From Chrysomallon squamiferum (lineage: Eukaryota; Mollusca; Gastropoda; Neomphalida; Peltospiridae), in assembly GCA_012295275.1 (NCBI GenBank), contig CM022673.1, forward strand, positions 26,400,761 through 26,464,760: DNA of 64,000 bases. Reading direction: 5' to 3'. Of the stretch, positions 27,574 through 41,612 are shown piece by piece. The notes beneath the pieces were generated by a model. That model was given only the letters and a program-made list of their open reading frames with translations, was not told the DNA's origin and did not search any database. The position numbers and the translations under genes were made by a program. Position 1 is the first letter of the stretch. Each line of letters starts with the position of its first letter.

Positions 27574-29601
27574 ACCATTTAAATGAAAAATTATTAATAA
27601 TAAAACTGGCAATAAAAAGTAGTCACTAAAGATATTTTAATTATAAAATGAGCAGATGTTTGTATTTTATTGGAGATTAAATTCACCTTTGGACTTCATC
27701 TAGAAAACATTATTACTTTATATATATGATTCAACAGCTGTTTATTAGAAATTTAGTGTTCAAAGAAATTATTTTTATAAATTGAATTTTGATTAATGTA
27801 ACAACAATAAAGTAGTTTTACCAGTAATTTTTCACATATGTTGTGTATATATTTTTATTTTTTTGAATACAGTGAATGGACTAGACTAATATAATTTAGG
27901 AACTAAATTAATTTTGAAGGAAAATTGTTGAATATTAATTACTTTTTCCTTCCAAATTGAGTTTCTGTGTGTCAAAATATATATTAGTTTTCATCAGTCA
28001 TAAATAACATGGCAAAGATAAAAACAGAAAGAAATTTAACTATTAAAATGATTTAGAAAAACCATAATGAGACTTTATTTTCCACCTATAATTCATATTA
28101 AAAAGCAATTTTATAATTTTAACTGATCAAAAAATAATAATAATAATAATATGAAAATAAATAAATAATAATGATAAAAATAAAAAATAAATTTAAACTA
28201 TGCAATGATATTTTTAAAATAACATGTTTAAAAATTTACATATTCATGACTTTAAAAATAAAAAATTTAAAAAATCAATAATTTTATTATTATGGGTGGA
28301 CTTTGAATAAGCAACCTATTTTTTAAAATGAATAAAAACTAAGTTAATACATTTTGGTAAAAAGTGAAAGAGAAGAAGAGGATGAATGTAGTTTGAATTG
28401 TGTATATATATAATAAATATACAAATATAAATAATATTACTGAACAAAAATAATAATAATGAATTAAAAAAGATGAATAAAACATTGTTTTAACATAGTT
28501 AGGTTTATATTCACTTCAAAAATATTTATATAATAAAAAAATAATCCTGTTAAAAAATGATTTTTTTTTTTTTTTTAAATCTAACAAGTTTAATATTCAT
28601 TATGCATTATAACTGAAATTAAACATAACTTTTTGCATAACTTTGATAATATAATGTTCTACCCCAAGATTAACCAAAATATTTCTATACATAAAATATG
28701 ATATAGGTAAAAATGCATACTTATATCCACTAAATTTAGTTTAGTAATAAAATTTAAAAAAATTAAATAAACCATTAACAGAGTTTATTCTGTAAAATGC
28801 ACACATCTAACAAATAGGTGAAAATGAAAGGCCTTACCCACTGGTCTAATTATTTGAATTAATATAGATATATATATATATATATATATCTTCTAAGTGA
28901 CAGATGAAAATGTACAATTAATAATCTAGAAAGCATTTAACAAAATAAAAAATAAAAATATTAAATATATTTGTTTTTTTTTTATTTTTAAAAATAAAGA
29001 AATAAAATAATTTAAAAATAAAATAAAAATATATTTAGATAAAATCTTTTAAAAATGTCTAAACCTAATCTAAATCAAAGCTTTGAAATTCAGTTTTCAA
29101 AATCTTTTGATTTGGTTGGTATAATTGTTGGTCTTTTTTAAATTCCTGTGCTACACAAAAATGGCCAAATGTACTGAATTCTATCAAAACAAACATTTCA
29201 GAAAGAAAATAACATTAAAAAATGTATTTTAAAATATATATAATTTATAAATATAAATACACAATATCACATAACAAAAATTAAATATTTATTTTGAGTC
29301 TCTCTGAACATTAATGTATAAAAATCTTTTAATTTTTACATTGTTGTTGTTGGTAGTTGTAATTTTATCCTTCCAGTAGTAGGCCTAAAAAAAAAAAAAA
29401 GAAAAAGATTTTAAAAAGGCAATTTTATTTAGTAGTTTAAAATTCTTGCATTGATTTCTTGTATATAGGTTTGCTTTGCTTATTATTTATTTATACGTGT
29501 ATGTACATTTATTTATTTATTTATTTATTTATTCTGGGGGACGTGTATACGTGTGTTATAACATATTAAATGTTCAGAGAGACGTGAATTTTCTTTCTTT
29601 C

Positions 29602-29648
<47 letters not shown>

Positions 29649-30193
29649 CATTACTGGAAATAAAATCAACAAAAGGAAATAGTTATCGTGTCTGCACTTG
29701 ACCAATGAGCGAATCTTTAAGTTTTTCCTTTAATCTAGAAGTTTTGTCGTCAACTGATACATAAATTATATTTATAAAAGATTATGAAATTAATAATAAA
29801 AATAAAAATAAGCCAATAAATTAAAAATTGCACCCGTTTTCATATTAATTTCTCCACCCCAATAAAATCTGTGTATCTGGTAACCTTTTGATACATTTTT
29901 CAATTCATTTAAAATGTAATGCTTTATATGTTACGGTTCGTATGGTTTGATGACAGGTGGTATTTAATAAATGACAACAACAGGCTGAACAGCGAATTAA
30001 ACAATCAATAACAAAGACAAACCACTAGATAAAAAATGACGTTATGCATGAGGCTACCTCGCAAGACGAATGACTGATTGCCACGTTGGAAGTTCTGCTC
30101 ATTGTGTGTATATTATATGTGCCGAGCTGATGTTGTTTACACTCGAATGAGTCCGGGTTTTGTGAATATTCATGAGCTTCATTATCACACAAC
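27574..30193. other. ASNS 3' UTR, spacer and TTC17 promoter region
   Basis: AATAAA occurs at 27599-27604 and 27611-27616 just after the ASNS stop. The middle is AT-rich: poly-T at about 28560-28576, (TA)n at about 28868-28889 and (TTA)n at 29604-29648. From about 29930 to 30193 the sequence becomes more balanced and non-repetitive, as expected for the TTC17 promoter and 5' UTR; it includes a TGACGT half-site near 30036. No gene is seen. Confidence 0.6.
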
Positions 30194-33100
30194 ATGGCGA
30201 CGTCCATGATTGTGGTGTTAGTTGTAAATCTTATTTTAGAACAGTGTTTTTTGGCAAGTGGATCAACACATTGGATTGTTACAGAAAATGGCAGAGTTCA
30301 GAGTCAGGTATACGTCCTTAAATGTTCGCTTCCGGAAAATTAAAAAACAGAGTAAAAACATTAATGAAACGAGCATTTGTAATAAATGAAACAGTAGTTT
30401 TCTGGTTTGAGCCTTGAGGTAGCATTTTCAGGCCTTTGATATATTTATTTATTTCAATGTACATAATTAAATGTGTTTTTGTTATAACAAATTGCACACG
30501 CTAAAATAATTGTAACATTTATATACGAAATATTTTTATTACATTTTTTTAGCTAATAAATCATAATGCATAATAAAGTAATGAACCAGAAAATGAATAA
30601 TTAATATAATACTGAACTGAATGATCTGTAATGGTTTCCAGTTTAAAGTGAGATTTGGTAGGAAAATATAACAGTAAAATAGGCTTGCTATCAGTACAGA
30701 GGTATACTGTATATATCATTCTCACTATATGTAACCAAAGTATTAACAATTGTTATCAGTAGTATTAATGAGTAGTAAATATCATGTTAGCATGCTGTAT
30801 AAAACCAGTAATTTGCATTAGCTGTATTACTTATCAAAACATTTATAGTTTATTCTAATTATTTGTTTTTATTCATTTTAATTAAGCAGATATATTTGGT
30901 AAATTTCTTTAAATTATCCTTTATTAATAATCATGAACAGCAAATATGTTTGTTGTGCTAATCCAAAGCAAAGTTTTGTATAGCTGATGGTCAAAGCAAT
31001 TTTAACATTTTGAATCATTTGATGCCAGTGTATTAAATCGGTAGGATCATATATCATATGTATTGGTGTCTGATGATATGTTGTTCTATTTTAACAGTTT
31101 ATTAAATATACTATATCTTAATGAAAAGGATTAATAAATAACATTATAGTTATCTTCTTATCACTGAAATCACCTTATCTGAACTCACCCTTTTACTCAC
31201 CTTATCTGATCTCTTTCTTGACATAAATGTTTTAGACATGATATATATACATACATATATACATATAAAAATATATATATATATATATAGTAGCATAGAA
31301 TAATTTATAATATATAAGATACCTTTTTGATACATGTAATCTCGGGCAAAATCTCAAAGATTGTCAACACCATGTACATTTGTTCCATTTCAGTATTTTT
31401 AAACACTGGTATCATAGAAGAGATTTCAAATTTATCATTAAACAGTATGATTATTCACTAAAATAAACACTAGCTTTCTGAACCATTTCCCATCGCTGTC
31501 AAAGCATAATGTATAATAGAGAAGATTTACAGAGAATTTTTTTCATTTGTTCAATTTAAAACACGCTTTAAAATAATTAAAATAAGTAAAATAATTAAAC
31601 TGTTAACTTGAACTTGTCTCATTATCATTATGTAAAGATATTTAAAAAAAAATCATATTGGTTTTGTCAGTTCTGTTATCCAAGCTTTTTAAAAACTAAT
31701 ATCCATCTTTTGCAGCCTGATACTGTATTCAATATGCGACGTCCATATGATCTTGTCGCATTCATGAAGCAGGAAGACAGGGCTGTGATGCTTAATAATT
31801 TGAAAAAAGAACTGTTAAACAGAAAAGATGAGATAGACAAAAATGAAGATCGTGACACAGGTTAGATTTCTTTGTTATCTTTCCATTAGTTGTAGGTGAT
31901 CCAGGAATATGTTTTTTTAAATGTTTAATCTTCCTTTATGTTTATTGATTTGTTGCTTTACTGTGCAGCAACAAACTGAGAGACAATAAGCTGGTATGAA
32001 AATAACAATCAGTATGTCATTATAGTTGTCACAGTATTTTTCATGCATTATTAATCAGTACAGGATTGTATCGGCTGCTTTATAAATAAACAGCACTGTC
32101 ATGTGACTATGCTTTTAGAAACAGTGCATTTGATACTGATCAAAAATGATGAAGCTTTTAAAATAATGAATACATTCAGGTAAGCCAGTTAATTCAGCTT
32201 TGTATATTCACACAGGAATCCGACAGTGATGATAATTCTGCAATTATTTTGTAATCAATATTGTATTCTTTATTTTATTTTTACTTCTTTGTTGTCTGCA
32301 AATTAATAATAAATCATCTGCTGATCTCTTTGAATATATATATGCTAACTGTTAAACATTTCACAAACAAAAACCGTTGCATTGTTAATAAATCAGGAAT
32401 ATCTGTTCTAAAACATGATTGATAACAGGCAGTGATTAATATTAAGACAAATACAAATTTACTTATTATTGCAAATAGTGAAACATTCTTGTATTCATAA
32501 GTGGTATAATCATTTAGGGTTGAAATGACTTTTAATAAAAATTTTCAGTCGGTATTATTTAAGGTAGAAAATAAACAGGATAACAGGACATATATGACAC
32601 ACACTTGAATGTTTTATTATGTGCAAAATTTTACTGTTAACAAGTCATAACATTCAGTTAACACATTTTTACAACATACAGTCCAGCTTCAGAAACATAA
32701 TGTACATTTTACTTAAGTCACTCTAAAAATGTTAAAATAGGTTTAAGTTTGTCAGTGTATTCCTATTTTGATACCAGATTTTCTGTAATGTCTATATAAA
32801 AAAAAAATTATATATGTGTTTGTATATTTCTAAATATATAGGTATATAATATATATCTCTGTGAGTGTGTGTGTCGTGTATCTGTGTTAATTAGTTTTTT
32901 TCAGTTATTAAAACTTTAATGTTGTGTTTTTACTAGGACTGGAACAGAGGTTCTATAAAACAGATTTAGACTGCATTGAGGCTGGAAAACCACTACCTGA
33001 GTTTGATCTCTACATCAGTACAGTGCTGCCTTTGGAAAACAAACGTATACGGTAAAACAAAAACAAAGAAAGTTTACAAACACTTGTAACAAAACAGTAC

Positions 33101-36100
33101 AAGTGCTAAACATTATCACTAAAATTTAATTTACGAAATGTTACCAGGCAGTTAGTTTTCTCATTAATACTACAGACTGTTTTTATTGTTTAATATTTAG
33201 CATTTTTAATGAACAAAGAAGTTAGTGTTAGTAATTCAATGTTATTCAAAAGAGAAAAAGTAAAACACAAATGAACCTTTCTTCAGTTGCATTGTATAAT
33301 TTATATTTTTTCTTTCTACATTTTCAGACCAGAAGAACACATTGATATGAACACATCTCCAAAAGAACCTTATATTCAACCTGACTGTACCTTAGTGACA
33401 CATTTAGATTTCAGTATGCACACTTTTGAACATTTGGAAGTAAGCCATTTTAATGCTTTATTCTAAAACAGATAGATAGATAGATGTAGTTTGATTAGAT
33501 AAACAGAGAGAATGATTGACAAATACATATTTATTTTATTGTCTATCTGATATTTTTTTTCATTATTAAGCTGTAAAATGTTTTTATAAAAAAACAGATA
33601 ATTCTTTTTTCAATTAAAAAAACTGAAAAATTTTATTGAACATAGACATGAAAATGTTGATGGGATTTTTCATTTTGCCTGCACATTGAAGGGACTGCAA
33701 AAAAGAGTGATCTTTAATTCTTTCTGGAAAACAAAACTTGGACTGAAAAATCTAACAAAGTGGCATTAAAATTGGATGTTATGGACATCTTGTTTATATT
33801 TTTTGCAAAAAGTGAGTTATCTTTTGAGATAATTAAAACATAATTTTTCATCATCCATTAAATGGCATCATGTATTTGATGTTATTCAAAAAAAAACAGG
33901 ATCATTTTATTAAATATTTCTCTAAAGGTTTCTAAAATGAGTTATAAAAGTTTTAATGTAGAAAAAGATGTATGCACAAAATATTAGACTGGTCCTAAAA
34001 ACAGGATCATTTTATTAAATTAAATCAACATTTTTAATCTTATAAAATATGATTTGTTTGATATAATTTCATTATTTGTTTTAATATAATTTTTGTTTGT
34101 CATATATTTCAAAAAATAAAAAAACATTCTTGTTAATGTTTTTTATAATATTTTTTTGTTTCAGAACAAAACATCTTGGGTTTTGTACAATATGGCTACT
34201 TTTTATTGGAGAATAAAGGGTGAACCATATCAAGCTATTGAGTGTGTTCCGTAGAGCTCTGCATTATTCTCCAAGGTATATTTATTTTATATATTTTCTA
34301 AACTGAATTACTAAAAACTATAATTTAAAAAAAAAAAAAAAAAAAAACAATATATAATAATAATAAATCTTTAGGAATTCTCAAATATTTTAATAACTTT
34401 TTTCATCCATTCAAAAAAGAAAAGAAAAAGACTAAAAGATAATACTGGAATATAAATTAAGATTCAATATACTGAACAGAAATTTCTCTTCATAATAAAA
34501 GTTTCCAAACAAATTTTTAAATTTTAAATCATTGAAATAATTACAGAAATCATAAGGATATTGCCCTTATCAGTCTTGCCAACATCTTGCACAGAGCAAG
34601 ATATTCAAATGAAGCAGCCATTGTTGTTCATGCCGCACTAGATGTATCAAGAGAACTCAATGTTAATCATTTCACATTAGGAAATATCTATGCTGTAAGT
34701 ATCATTTTCATTGTAATTATCATTAAAATGTGTTCTGTAATTTGATAAAAAAAATATATATATTAATCATAATATACTGTAAAATCTGTTTACAGTACAG
34801 TTTAATTATGTAAGTAAAATTTTTTCTTTATTTTGATGCAGATGTTAATTATTTTATATTGAATTACTTGATTATTTCAGAAACATTTTTGTATAGATAA
34901 AATATATATTTAAAATTTATTTCACACATCATTTCTGAATATTTATTCTGCAAACTCTGCTAAACTGTCTTTTTTTATTGTTTCATTTTTGTAATTGACT
35001 GATAAAAGAAATCAGATTATCCATTAAACAGATAAGTGTGTTAAAGAAATATCATTGAACTTTTATCTGGACTTGGTTATCTGTTTGCTTGATAATTACT
35101 TAATCTGTTACCGAATCTGTTGACAGGTGCTGGGTGAATACAATAAATCGGTGATCTGTTTTGAAAACACGCAGCGGATTCAGCCAGACTTTGAAGCAGC
35201 AGCCAAGAGAAGGTTTGCAGTTCTGTGTCACTCCAAGCTGGAAAGTGCACTGGAAGCTCAGCACAAGTGAGATTTTGTCCCAGCTAACAATTTGATCATT
35301 AAATTTTTTTTTTTTAAATATACACCTATATAGTGTATCCTATTTTCATTCGAAAATGTTCTAGTGTTGAATTTAATAAAAAGAAAAAAAGAAAAAACAG
35401 AATAATAAAAAAATTGATCTCCGATTCAGATTCTTAATTTTAGAAATTGTATGGGTACTAAAGAAATATTTCTAACAAAAAAAACAAAGTTCTCTTATTT
35501 TGAAAGAAACATACATATCCTAAAGAAAATATCTCAAATTGCTAATCCTAAATTATTGGCATATATATATATATATATATATACATGTTATTAAATAAAA
35601 AATTTCTTTCAGATCATTACAACGGACTCTGAAAGATCTCAAGGATTATCAGAACAAACATGACAAGTGGCAGGCCCAGAATGAGAAGCTGACTGCGGAA
35701 CAAGTCATTCCAGAGGTCAAGATAGCACAAACTATTGCATATGAGCAGCAAAAGATAAAAAGACATAATGCTGAAGTAGGTAAGATAACGAAACAACCCC
35801 GAAACAAACCCCAGTTAAACGTTAAAATAGCAAACTACTCATGAACAGGTAAATGTGGTGAGTTTTAAAAAGTTAAATCAATTTGGTAAGATGGAATTTT
35901 TTAATGTATATAACCTTATTTGTTTTCTTTTTCTTTTTTTTCTTTCTTTTTTTTTTCTTTTTTTCTTTTTTTCTTACAAATTATTGTATTAAAATAAACT
36001 GTTCCTGTGAAATAAATGTTGATTACCAAGTTCGAAGGAAGTTTTTTTCTTGATATCATAATTGTAATTTTACTATCACTTGCATTTTTAAAAATTAAAT

Positions 36101-39100
36101 TAAATGCTGTCATTACCTTATTAATATACATTGTATAAAACCAAGATGTTGTAAAAACAGAAAGTGTTATATATTAATAAACTAAATAAAAATAAAAATT
36201 TATATAATGATATTTCATATTTTGCTATTCTAATTTTCCGTCAGTGTTCTAAATATATTCCAGTGTTTTAAGTAGTTTTAAAGTTATTTGAAGATTTTTA
36301 TTTTATTCGTGTATGTCAAATTTTTTTTTATTACAGTTTATCTAATTTTTTTTATAGTTTTATTAAATTTAATCCTGTGTTTTAATCACACTGTTTTTCA
36401 TTCAGGCGAGTACTGTAGAATGGTAGAGAGAGAAGGAAAACAAGTTTTGCTCTGTACCTGGAGTCGCAGATCCCCATCACTGGATTTTGAGTTTGGCTTC
36501 CTGGATGAAGACACAGAAAAGGAGAGTTCAGATGAGGTGAGTCATCAACAACAGTACAATGAGTTAAAAAATATCTTGTGTTCAGAGATATTTATTGTGA
36601 TTTATCAACAACTGTACAAACTACAATGTGTTAAAAAATATCTTGTGTTTAGAGAAATTTTGTTTCTGTCGTTACAAATAGAATAATCATTAACATTAAA
36701 TTTTTTTTTTATTTTACAGATATTTTATTTAAGAAAAATATAGCTGCATATAAAAAAAAATATATATATATTAATAATAAAAAATATAAAGGAAGTACCA
36801 GTAAACAATAAAATTTTTTTTTTTTTTTTTTAAATACCTCTATCTTAACAGTAATGGATTAGTAATTAAAAACATCTGATTAAAAAAAGCCATAATAGGA
36901 TGAATCATTTCTGTTTTATTTTAATTCAGTTTAAAAGTTGTCTGTTAAGAAATATTTAGACAAATTGTTTTGTTTGCAGGTTCCAAGATATGATGAATAT
37001 TCCAGAAAGAAACACAAAAGAAAGGATGATTACTCGAAACCAGTGAGACCACCACTTCATACAAAGGACAGAGTTGTAGCTCCAAAGGTAACATTAATAT
37101 TACTGTACTGTGTCATTCATTTAAATCTGTATTAGGTGTTGATAATATTAAAATATACATTGTTTTTATTTTAATTACTTTTTTAAACATTCCTCTAATT
37201 TTGTTTTGTCTACAGTTTTCTTTATTATTTACAGTTTTTTTATCATTGTGTAATACTGTAAAATGTTCATCCAGTGAAAGTAATTTATAAAATATTAGTT
37301 TTTTTCTGAAAAATGAATGATTTTATTTAAAATGTTTTTAAGATTCATGGTAATATATTTATTAAATATTTGATAGTTTTCATTTCATAGTTTTTATTGT
37401 CCAAATGAAAATGAGCAAATTACACAGTCAATTCATTATTTATTTTCTTTTTGTCTCAAAGATATTTATAAGAATGTCAGTTTATAGAAATTTTAGTTCT
37501 GCAATTGCAAATAGAATAATCATTAACATTAAAGTAATAAAAAAAAAAGATAAATAATTAGACCATTTAGAGCAAATATTTCTAAAACAATATATTTTTT
37601 TAATATTTAAAAATGCAAAATCATATTCATCTAATAGGGATATAAATACATTTGGGTGTTTAAACTAATAGTGATGTTTTGTTTTCTTTATTAAGATGAA
37701 CTCAGAACACATGATAGAAGCTTGGCCTTCTAAAGAAGAATGTGACATGTTTGTTCAGAAAGTACCAGATCCCAGAAATCTGTCCACTATATATCTTTCC
37801 CCAGAAAACAAAGGATTTGAGTATGTATCATTGTGAAATACACTTATTTTTGGTGTTTTCAGACTCAAAACACTGAAAGCAAACTCATATCAACTACTGT
37901 TTACTAAGGGGTCATATGTGGCAAAAATACCGAATTGAAATTTGATGGAAATAATCCCCTTTTGATTCCATAAGGAACTAGTACTAGTTTTTCTTTTTTT
38001 TGTGACAAATGCTTAATTTTATTTCTGGCTTTTTTTTTATTTTTTATTATATTACCCCATTTCATTAACCTCTCCAATATTTATATATCATTCAAACTGC
38101 TGGGGTTCATCATAGACATGTATTTCTACAAAATAACTGAAACAAATTAATCTTTGTTTACATACATCAAAAGAAATAATTTAAAAAAAAAAAAAAAATA
38201 CTTGGACCATTTATCTGAAATCATTATTTTCTTATGTACATTTTCTAAACGGTCATATCAAAAACTAAAAAAAAAAAAGAAATTGTATATTGAAATTTTG
38301 TAATTTTTAACCTAGCAACTAATCCATGAAAGACTAAATGAAAAATGAACAGATAAGAGAAAACTGGTTTGTGGGATTTTTTTTATTGATAATTATTTCT
38401 TTTTAATTTACCACAGGGTCAAAGCCTTGTTGAATGAAGCTCAGAATTTAAAACCCACCAGTGAGCACCCACTTCCATGGTACCCACCAGTGTGCATACC
38501 ACTGCTGGAGTTACCAGATGGATCCCTGGAAATTGATAAAATAAAAACCGTCACCTATGCCGAACGCAGCAGAATTCCACTCAAAGTAAACGACCCCTCC
38601 ATGAGACCAGTATGTACAAGAATTTAGATTTTATTTTTAATCTTTTGTAACAATATGACATTTTGTTCATTTTTTTGAGGATTTTTGATGTCTTGTTAAT
38701 TGATAAATGTATGAATTACGGTTAAAAAATATGTTGTAATAAAATATTTAATAATTAGATTTTAAAATTCTGTTAGCTGAAAGTTAAGACTTGGTCTATA
38801 ACTCTTGACACAATGGTTCACATAATAAACAATGATGAAATTTGGTTGATTAATATTAAGATGGTGTTTTTTCAATGATGATTTGTCAGATACTGCTACA
38901 ACATGTACCAGGACCTATGATAACAGAGGAGGAGATTGGACAGCGCATCCTTACGGCTCTCAAAGAGGTACATCCAGATTTTACACCCAAATATTTACTG
39001 TATTGAAAAAAATACTATTTTCAGCAAATATATATATATATATAATAGTTAATAACAAAGTACAGAGATATCTGAATGTTTATCTTATATCTGCAATTTT

Positions 39101-41565
39101 TAAATTATTTTTTTATATTATTTTTAAATGTTGAAAAAAGAAAAATTAATGAATAAATAATATGTAATAAATCTATATTATTTCTTTCCATGTGTTATCT
39201 GATCATGAACTTCTGTATTGAGCTAAAACTGTTACATAGTTATTTACAATATTAAATAATTTCTCTTTATATTGGATGGGCAAAACCTGATTTAAATACT
39301 ACATTTAATATGTTATTAATTGAAACAGAAGTATTTTAGATTAGCATTTAACTCGTTTTTCTATCAGAACATCTTTAAATTCCTGTGTCAACATACTTTT
39401 TTTACAGTTATACTAAAATCAATGTGTTATATAACTTCAGCACATAGAACCCAGCTGGATCTTGTACAATCTTGCTGGCTTGTACTGGCGTATCATTGGA
39501 AACAACTACCATGCTATTGAATGCATTCGGCGATCCATCTACCTTGTACCACCAGAATACAAAGACGTCCCTCTTGTTAACCTGGCAAATATATTCTACA
39601 AATATGGCAGGTTTGAGGATGCTGTCATTGTCCTGCGAGAAGCATTGGCTGTGAACCCATGGGAGGTTTGTAGCAATACTCTTTTCTTTCTTTTATTAGT
39701 TATATATTTTTTATTTGTTTTTTATTTATTTTTTTGTTATTGTTTTTATCTGTGACATACAAATAATTTTACAGTCTGATATGTGCACACATACAATATC
39801 AGTGGCTTTAATTTTGTTTTTTGTTTTTTTTGTTTAAACAAATTTGCATTATTATTATTATTATTATACCATTTTTTATTTAACACCTTTTCCAAACTAA
39901 ATAAGTTCATGGGTACTCTAAAATACTAAAATCTAAAATAAATATAGTCACAAACAGATTTAAATATTAATTTTAAGAAATCAAACCTATGATCACATAT
40001 TCTTAATATTATAAAATAATATTAAACTATATACACTTTGGATATTTTAGTATCATTTCATTTTTCTATTTTTTTCTTATTTTGTTTTTTCATTTTTCAG
40101 CCCCAGACCCACTTCTTCTTTGGCAATGTATTATGGGCATCAAAGAACTACACTGGAGCAGTCTGGCATTACCGAGAATCCATGGAGGGAGATGCAGCCA
40201 ATGAGGACTGTCTGAACACTCTGCGAGCTATACGATGTCACCAGAAATACCATCAAACTGCCCAGAGTGTGGCGCCAACCGAAATACCTTCGCAGCCAGT
40301 CGGAGTGAACTGCCAGCAGAAGATTGTCAACAAGCAGCAGACTGAAAGTCGAGTCATATGTAAAACTGTAAGTTTAAATCTTTGCTTGTTGGAAAAATAA
40401 CGTATTTTCTTATAGTTTGAAGTATTTTTAAATCATTGCTTGTTGGAAAAATGAGATATTTTCTTATAGTATGAAGTATTTTTAAATTATTTATTTGAAA
40501 GGTTTTTAAATCATTACTTTTTTGAAAGAAAATGGATATTTCTTACAGTATAAAGTATTTTTAAATTATTATTCATTTGAAAGACTTTTAAATGATTATT
40601 TATTTTGAAGATAATAGATATTTCTTATGAAATATTTCTGAATTACTGATCTGTAAAGCACATGTTATGGAGAAGTCTGTTTGTGACAGAATTACATGTG
40701 TCAAAAAAGACAGTCCTGACAAAAAAATGTTGACAGCTTAATAGATCTGTATTGCATTCTGAAATAAATAACCTTTAAAACTTGTCAGTTAAAAAGTAAA
40801 CTGCAATGGATGTAATTGTTATCTGAAGGAAAACGGAGAAGAAAAATGTGTGATTGAAACTCGTAGTCGACAGAAATCTGCAGATTGCAATGGTCACTGT
40901 ACTCAGACCTGCACAGTTACACCAGTGAAAATGGATGGATGCTCAGGAGGAACTAATGAAGCTAACACTGGTAAGTGTTTTTATTTCAATAGTTACAGTT
41001 ATTTCCATTTGATTTTTCTGTCGTTCTTGCCATAATCATTGTACTGTTTGTACTGTTCAGTGTTAATATTAATTAACTGACTTCATTTTCATTTCTGCTA
41101 AATAATTGATGTAGATGTTGTGTTTGTGAAACCAAAAATTCTCTTCTTTTTGCTTAATTATTGTTATGAGAAATTAAAACAAGAAAGGATGATAAATGCA
41201 GAAATTTTTAAAATAGTAATTGATGTTGCAAAACCATTTTTTTTTTTTTTTCTTGAAGTGCAAGGACAAGTTTGATGTGATACAAAAGCTAGCTGAAGAT
41301 ATATACTAGAATTAGAGTTATGATTATAAATGTTTTGAAAATAAATATTATGTGCAATGTGTGAAAATGTGCTGTAATTTCAGACAACTTTCGAATTCAG
41401 TGTAAACTGGTAAAAGGAAAAATGAAAACTGTGAAAAATGTTCATAAAAGTCCTTCGGGTACAAAAGTTGCTGTGGTGGTGGTTTTTAGCTTAGTTTTAT
41501 CTGGGGTTTTTTCGCTTCAGCTAAACCCAATAATACATTTTTATTGGTGTTGTTTATTTATTTTT

Positions 41566-41612
<47 letters not shown>

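Noticed and set aside
33893-34020. Direct repeat AACAGGATCATTTTATTAAA in a TTC17 intron
   Set aside because: There are only two short copies about 105 bases apart, with no element structure between them.
41384-41409. A 26-base TTC17 microexon ending at the first GTAAAA
   Set aside because: Its end phase does not match the next exon; the donor at 41459 gives the correct phase 1 and a longer exon, 41384-41458.
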